Assembly (NCBI GenBank): GCA_900404475.1
Contig: OUQQ01000035.1
Location: 1 to 63,455, forward strand
From: Spongospora subterranea
Taxonomy: Eukaryota > Endomyxa > Phytomyxea > Plasmodiophorida > Plasmodiophoridae
Direction: 5' to 3'
DNA: 63,455 bases
The first letter of the stretch is position 1. Each line of letters opens with the position of its first letter. Shown one piece after another: positions 57,801 to 63,455 of the stretch. A program made the position numbers and the translations under genes. A model generated the notes under the pieces. That model had not been told where the DNA came from. It was given only the letters and a program-made list of their open reading frames with translations, and did no database searches.

Positions 57801-58671
57801 TCCGACATTCTATTCGCAAGGCGCTCTTCCGTTCCATGTCCAATCTGCCGCACCTTTATTTACAGGAATCAACTACTGAATGGTGTACTCAAAGGTAGTC
57901 GTTGTTTCCTTCAACTACTGTTAAATTTACTGTCGGCATAGATGTTTGTATTGATCTTGATAGAGAGTGGAGTCATAGTTCCAAGACCCGCGTTTTAATG
58001 TCAGAATTAGCCGAATTCCGCCGTTCTGATCCGAAATGTAAAACCGTTGTATTCTCACAATGGACGTCAATGGTATATCACCCTTATTTCTTGTTGCTTT
58101 CCATTAATTCGTGTATAGTTGGACATCGTTGAAAAGGCGTTAAAAGAAGAAAATGTGTCGTTTTTGCGAATCGACGGAAAAACGAGTCAATCTGGAAGAA
58201 AAACAGTTTTGAAGTCGTTTTGCTCGCCGGAATCAGATATTCCTGTCTTATTATGCTCTCTAAGAGTTGGAGGCGTTGGTCTCAATCTCGTTGCAGCTTC
58301 TAACGTTATTCTTCTCGATATCTGGGTATGTGGATTGCGCCTTGAGGTTCGTGTATCTGTGATTTCCAGCGAGTTGATATCTGCCGCTTAGTGGAACCCT
58401 GCCGTTGATAACCAAGCGATTGATCGTGTGCATAGAATAGGTGTTGAATCAGGTTTTCTTGATTCGCTAGCAGTTCACTGAATTAGTTGCAGGGCAAACC
58501 AAAACGGTTCGTATCAGGCGGTTTGTAGTCGCGGAAACCATCGAAGCCCGTATATTAGAGCTGCAAAATAAAAAGATCGCCTTGGCCGAAGGAGCATTGC
58601 AAACAAGCGATGACCCGTCCGTAACGGAATGGCGTAATAATATCGTTCACCTATTTCAAGATTTTCAATAA
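54898..58671 (+). CDS. RAD5: HLTF/Rad5-type SNF2 ATPase with RING finger
   Basis: At least ten exons encode about 1,000 residues. The N-terminus is HIRAN-like (GSFRTTGVFSTRCRAG, LEVGKLSASLSKILLPLL). SNF2 motifs follow: LRHYQKQALYWM, CGGILGDE then MGMGKTVEMISL (split by two introns), VICPMSLLSQWKDEI, VILDEAHHIKN, FLVTGTPIQNN. A C3HC4 RING sits between the two ATPase lobes (CPICLDPPSDPVYTRCGHS, CRDCSDIL, CPICRTF; recovered only by splicing introns near 57630 and 57735). Lobe 2 has KTVVFSQWTSM, SLRVGGVGLNLVAASNVIL, DRVHRIGQTKTVRI, and the protein ends NIVHLFQDFQ at 58671. This order defines Rad5/HLTF, which remodels stalled forks and polyubiquitinates PCNA in post-replication repair. Start choice and the intron near 55430 are uncertain. 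Confidence 0.93.
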
Positions 58672-58824
58672 ATGTACAGCTTGTTAAGTTTCGTTGGGTC
58701 CTCAATATATACGACGACGCACTAATCGCCTAACAGGGTCTCTCCTGGTCAGGTCCGTGACGGACTCCGCATCGCTTTCTGCTCCATCAACTACTTTCTA
58801 CACCCCTAGACAACAAATTCAATC

Positions 58825-59306
58825 ATGAGTAAGGTCGGGCGAGGCGGAGCTGCTGGCTCTAAATTCAGGACGACGGTCGGTCTGCCGGTTGGCGCTGTCA
58901 TCAACTGTGCCGACAACACCGGCGCCAAGAACCTGTACATCATCTCCGTCAAGCGGGTTCCAGGACGTCTCAACCGTCTCCCTGTTGCCACCATCGGCGA
59001 TATGGTCATGGCCACTGTTAAGAAGGGAAAACCTGAACTTCGTAAGAAGGTCATGCCCGCTGTCGTCATTCGTCAGCGTAAATCGTGGCGCCGCCCCAAT
59101 GGCACCTTCATCTACTTCGAAGGCATGTGGTTTTAGAGTAGTTCGTATATTTCGACATCGCTATTAACAGCTTTGGTACAGATAACGCTGGAGTTATTGT
59201 CAACGAGAAGGGTGAAATGAAGGGATCTGGTATCACCGGGCCAGTTGCCAAGGAATGTGCCGATTTATGGCCGAGAATCAGCAGTGCCGCAGGTTCGATC
59301 CTGTGA
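58825..59306 (+). CDS. RPL23: ribosomal protein uL14 (RPL23) with a GC-AG intron
   Basis: Exon 1 (58825-59122) and exon 2 (59182-59306) join to exactly 140 residues, the canonical eukaryotic length. The protein reads [79 protein letters not shown] and ends ISSAAGSIL. uL14 belongs to the large ribosomal subunit at the subunit interface. The 59-bp intron starts GCATGT instead of GTATGT and ends ACAG; no GT donor gives the conserved junction F-E-D-N, so this is a GC-AG intron. The leader (58740-58824) is rich in pyrimidines, as is usual for ribosomal protein genes. Confidence 0.97.
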
Positions 59307-61060
59307 TTTTGTCCCGTCGAGAATCATTGTTTTTGACGATCTTTAATACACTTGTCTTCATATATTCCAATGGGTTTATATATAATATATTTTTGTACTT
59401 ACCGAATTTGCAAATATCATCCAAGATTGCGACATCAAATTGGTTTTTCTCCCACGTTTCTGACTCATCTTACCTTTGTCGCCGCTGGCTGTTTTTTCGC
59501 CATTACAGGCATCTTGTTTTCAGAATGTATAAAGGGTAAACGTGGCAATTTATCACGACACCGTCGCGAGTTCAAGGTTCGAGAATTGTTCTGATCGCAT
59601 ATGAAGAATTCTTGGGTCGGATTTGCACAAGTCCAGCGATCAAAGCATTCCGGAATTATCAATGAAGCGAACCCTCTATCAAGAAACTCGGATCGATAAT
59701 AGCGCCGTCGTCAAATTGTTTTCTATTAAGCGGAATCGTCGACTTTCTTAAATTCCTGCGCCTATTCGATAGGAATACCGCCGATGATAGATCTGGACGC
59801 AACTCTCATGGATCTGTTGATGAGATATCGCTGATCACCTCTCTCAGTACAGCTGACACTGGTACAGGAGCTCTCATGAACTTAATCTGGGATTGCAACT
59901 GATGCAGATGCAGTCAATAAACCGAGGTGCGTCAATTTGAACGCAATTGTCGGACCGGTTCCTGAATATAATCCAGATATGCGCTTGAATTTCGCTTGAC
60001 GTACAATTTCTGACATTAGCTTCGAGCATGAAAACGAAGCTTGGGTCAGTCATTGGTGTTTATCAGCAATCGCGATCAGCCCGAGCACCAATACCTAATT
60101 TTTTGCTGTGAACCGGTTTCAAAGAAGAACGAATGTTGAACTGAAATTAGATGATAAAGTGCAATCATGAAACTCAGTGCTGTTGGAGGTCGACGTTGTA
60201 GATGAAATTGATTATCTTTGAGACATCGTTGTGTTTAGAATTCGTTTCTCATGTCTTGTTGAATTTGTTTGCGGTAGTAGCCAAACGAACGTGATTCAAC
60301 TTTACCCAATGGTTTGCCGACGATCCAGATATGTGTGTCATTTTTTTGCAGGAAGTCCTAGCTTAAGCTTGTCGAAACTTGCGTTCTTTTCTTGTTAGAT
60401 GATCTTCTCGGACATGCATCGGATACTGAACAATGGTTTGTTGTACTCAACAAATTTCTTTGCTAACAAGCTCCAAGTTGAATATGTGAATATTTCCGAT
60501 CTCTGTGTGGCCGACAAATTTTGAAAATGGGTTTTGCTTTTGATCCCGAACCCGCGTCATCCTGAGCGGCTAGCCTCAACCACACCTGAGTTGCAACACC
60601 TGATCTGTGGGCTGAACGGCCCTCGCTCTCTAATCCCTAGGTTCACAGGACTCATTTCACGTTGTACAATGGCGTGTCACAATTGTTTTTGTTATTCTTC
60701 ATAGTACTCAACCTGTTCCGTTTTCTTATGTGCATTTGACTGTAGTTTTAGGATGTCGAACCGATTTCGGGGTACGTTCTTATCATATCCTGTTTCAAAT
60801 TCATTTCGTGTTTAATGAGTTGGAAATCGTTTTCAGTGACATTGATGACATTTCTGAAGCCGATGCCACTTCTGTCGTCGATGACTGTAGTTTTGAAGCT
60901 GTCTATATTTCTTGAATATATATCCTATGGAGTCAGTATCAGCAGCCACCTGCTAAATAACCCCAGAAAACATACCTGATATGGATTTGGATCGTGATCG
61001 AAAAAATCTGACACTTAGAACTGGTTAAACTTTATCAGTTTTGTCACAATCCAATTCAAT
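59307..61060. other. long gene-poor stretch
   Basis: About 1.75 kb downstream of RPL23 contains only short frames without motifs. The longest, 59352-59594, has a hydrophobic stretch (LTFVAAGCFFAITGILF) but no other support. A weak plus frame at 60730-60915 ends in acidic residues (SDIDDISEADATSVVDD). The latter might be an upstream part of the transposon at 61 kb. Confidence 0.45.
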
Positions 61061-61074
61061 AGTTTTTTTCAGAT

Positions 61075-61430
61075 TGATTTTAATGATCGTTATGAAAATT
61101 GGACTCATCGACCAGCATGCTGCACTTTAGACGGCACCGATTGCAAGATCAACGAACATCATCCGTTCAACAGGGGTTATTATTCCCATAAGCTAAATCA
61201 CGCCGGCCTCCGATACGAGATTGCCATGGCGTTGGGAACCTCAAAGATACTATGGTGGAACGGAGGTGTCCCCTGTGGTTCTCATCCAGATCTCGTGCTT
61301 GCCCAATCAGCATTTACTGACGTGCTGGATGATGACGAGAAAGCATTAGCTGATAAAAGTTACAGAGGCTGTGACAAATTTAGCACGCCTTTGGGAATCC
61401 GCAAACACCATATGCGATGAAATTCAACCG
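61075..61430 (+). mobile_element. DDE (PIF/Harbinger-like) transposase fragment
   Basis: One open plus frame reads TLDGTDCKINEHHPF, YYSHKLNHAGLRYEIAMALG, NGGVPCGSHPDLVLAQSAF and EKALADKSYRGCDKFSTP. This is the DDE_Tnp_4 / Harbinger-like core: D in the first block, D in the HPDL block, and ADKSYRG carrying the last conserved region. The frame stops at 61420, short of a complete transposase, and the N-terminal DNA-binding part is missing or diverged. Terminal inverted repeats were not found. It is probably an inactive remnant. Confidence 0.7.
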
Positions 61431-62796
61431 GCAGCAAAAGCGCATTATGGCACGGTCAGAAACGATTAACAAACGAGTCAAACAAGTCGCGGTTTTACTC
61501 TCTCGGAGACACAAGAAATGACACTTTGCATTTCAAGTGTTTTGGTGCAATAATGCAAAAAAGCCATGCTCACTCAAATTTGAATCATTTTCGGATATTG
61601 GTCGCGATTACCGCAACTCCCTGGTAATCATATTCACATTGACGACATTGATGAATTAATTCACCAATCACGAGGTTTGATAGTGTACTTACCTTTGTGG
61701 ATGATATTGTGGTGGATGCCCTGCGGTACTCACCAATACAAGACTGCATTTACGTTGGTATTCCAGAAGCTACCGTGAGGAGGGTAATGCGCGAGGACCA
61801 GGCAAAGTTAGGTATTGCCGACAACGATGCCAGTATCAAGAAGAATACTACAGTAATTATGGGAATGTCTGGGGGTCCACTAAAACAGACTCCAAACATC
61901 TCGAGGGGCCTTTCTTTACCGTCGAGAAGGGCAGGGTCCGGATGCAGCGATTTCACACGTGTGATCAGATGGCGATAAAATTGCCACATAGTCTGTCACG
62001 GCATTGTTTTTTTGTTACGAGTTACGACTGAACGACTCTACGCTTTGGACGTGAATGATGTGGCGGGAGTACCGACCGCATCATGGGTAATCAATGATAA
62101 TACCACTTCACTGCTGGCAGGAAAGAAGATAAGGAAACCAATAGCCGTTGAAATCCATCAGCAAAGAAAAGCGCATGCCGTATTTCCACAGAAAGAAGGA
62201 TTAAGTGAAGATGGGGCATCGGCAATGCGGCATGCTCTCTGCTTTGGCTGAAATTCTCTTTCATGTCAATTTTGTCCATAAAACCACCGGTGGGAATAAT
62301 CACTTCTATTCCACATGTCGCCCCGATTCATAGCGGCTGTGGGGATTACGGAAAACTAACCCCCGTTTTCTACGAGCCAGACCGCACGTATATGAATGCA
62401 TGAACTTCCGCGTACCGTCCTCCTTGGGCTCGAAATTAGTATGACCCGTCATTTATGTCCAATCCAAATACCTCCAGTTTGGCAACATCGCGTTTTCGTC
62501 GCTTCCATGAGAAGGTGGTCGCGGTATTGTTTCGACCACCATTTTACCGCCCGATAAAACCCAACTGGTTGCGGATTAGTATGATCAACTCTAAAACTAC
62601 CAAGTGCCAACTGCAAAGCACTCGATTTATTGGACTGTTTTTCTATATATAGATATTGCCCCTATATGAGGCCACAATGCTGTGCAACCCTTCCAGTGGC
62701 CAACATGACACGTCATCATTCGGTTTCTGTACCTCCCTCTTTATCGTCGCCTTCTCACTGTCCCTTCTCACTGTCTTTCACCACAGGTTTCCTTCC
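61431..62796. other. unresolved ORFs downstream of the transposase
   Basis: Plus-strand frames at about 61690-61978 (VDDIVVDALRYSPIQDCIY, VGIPEATVRRVMREDQAKLG) and 62012-62251 (LDVNDVAGVPTASWVIND) are protein-like and could be exons of an unrecognised gene or a transposon's second ORF. I found no consistent splice joins. A pyrimidine-rich tract (62720-62780) precedes the next start codon. Confidence 0.35.
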
Positions 62797-63455
62797 ATGG
62801 AGGACGATTTCATTCCCGACCCCCTTCCAAACATTCGCCTTCTCGACAACTACCCGAACCCCTCAGGGGAATTGGACAATCTAGGTCTTCGCGCATATGA
62901 ACTTGAGATTGCCGAACCTTTCCTGCTCGGATTCTACGAATTCGAACGTGATATAGAGCCCGGAAAGCCTTACTACAAGATCGGCGATCTCATCTATCGC
63001 CGAATTGTGAAGTGGCCTCGCCATCTAGTTCCGGCCTGTCTGCTACCTGGAGCCAATATTGCTGACACTCCAGTCGCTGAACCGGTGATCGAAGAATGGT
63101 GGACTGACTTGCTCGATGGACCGCTTACAGATAATCCATCAGACGAGACACTAGGGCGTCTGTCGGCCATATTTCCTAATGCAACCGGCTTCGATTTGCT
63201 TCGATGTCGTACTCATAGAGTCAGTGGGATTGGCGACAGTTTGGACGGCTATCTCTTTGTTGGCTACAATAGCCACCAAGGTGTAATTGCTCATTACCCC
63301 AAAAGTCGTCATTATAATATTGTGGGCGGATTCGTAGCCAGAGCGTGTCTAAGATCCTATCAGAATGCTGCAGTGAATGCTCATTTCAGATTCCAAGAAC
63401 CTCCCGCGGCCGGCTTGCCTGTGCAACCTCATACCCACGATCATGACAACGTCAA
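62797..63455 (+). CDS. unrecognised protein, cut by window end
   Basis: An ATG at 62797 opens a frame without stops to the last base (219 codons). It begins MEDDFIPDPLPNIRLLDNYP, is acidic at first, then contains EIAEPFLLGFYEFERDIEPG, RRIVKWPRHLVPACLLPG and NSHQGVIAHYPKSRHYNIVG, and becomes Pro/His-rich at the end (QPHTHDHD). A pyrimidine-rich leader precedes the start. No domain is recognised. It could be a cellular protein or the Gag of another retroelement. The C-terminus lies outside the window. Confidence 0.55.
   Translation, partial: MEDDFIPDPLPNIRLLDNYPNPSGELDNLGLRAYELEIAEPFLLGFYEFERDIEPGKPYYKIGDLIYRRIVKWPRHLVPACLLPGANIADTPVAEPVIEEWWTDLLDGPLTDNPSDETLGRLSAIFPNATGFDLLRCRTHRVSGIGDSLDGYLFVGYNSHQGVIAHYPKSRHYNIVGGFVARACLRSYQNAAVNAHFRFQEPPAAGLPVQPHTHDHDNV

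Noticed and set aside
57431..57853. Minus-strand 140-codon ORF inside HLTF/RAD5
   Set aside because: The plus strand here carries the RING finger across two introns; the antisense frame is a shadow.

Overview
The window is nuclear DNA of a eukaryote. Genes are split by many very short spliceosomal introns (about 36-60 bp, GT...AG, one GC...AG), gene spacing is tight, and decayed LTR retrotransposons, a Penelope-like fragment and a DDE transposon fill the gaps. The gene set (NELF-B, ARMC9, a giant SFI1-like protein, HLTF/Rad5 with a HIRAN-like region and RING, XPG, PSMD9, ISCA2, citrate synthase) points to a flagellum- or basal-body-bearing protist rather than a yeast or a land plant. A zoosporic parasite such as a plasmodiophorid (Rhizaria) would fit, but the sequence alone does not fix the species.

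Layout. 0.6-11.3 kb is accessory: two near-identical ~2 kb duplicated segments (639-2627 and 7419-9559), each carrying a spliced gene for a secreted orphan protein. Between them lie a decayed minus-strand Ty3/gypsy chromodomain element (about 2.7-6.1 kb) and an inverted pair of gag copies; a second gag-type inverted repeat follows (10.3-11.2 kb). 11.9-28.9 kb is a cellular block: XPG/RAD2 (+), a small IQ-motif gene (-), the SFI1-like gene (+), NELFB (-) and PSMD9 (-). 29-33.3 kb is again transposon-rich, with a third inverted repeat and an 84-bp tandem duplication. 33.4-42.5 kb holds citrate synthase (-) and ARMC9 (+) head to head, a large Gly-rich protein (+) and ISCA2 (-). 42.5-47 kb is poorly interpretable, with a fourth inverted repeat next to a broken gag-like ORF. 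47.1-59.3 kb is dense: an actin-related protein (-), an orphan type II membrane protein (+), a J-domain protein (-), two small ORFs (-), an ankyrin protein (-) head to head with HLTF/RAD5 (+), then ribosomal protein uL14/RPL23 (+). 59.3-62.7 kb has a DDE transposase fragment, and the window ends inside an unrecognised plus-strand gene.

Functional links are loose: two DNA-repair factors (XPG and Rad5/HLTF), centrosome or ciliary proteins (SFI1-like, ARMC9, perhaps the IQ protein), and mitochondrial enzymes (citrate synthase, ISCA2). The most novel material is the duplicated secreted gene family, the XPG with two RanBP2-type zinc fingers, and the four large inverted duplications that recur beside gag-like sequence. 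Exon boundaries were worked out by eye from splice motifs and frame continuity; where I joined exons I say so.
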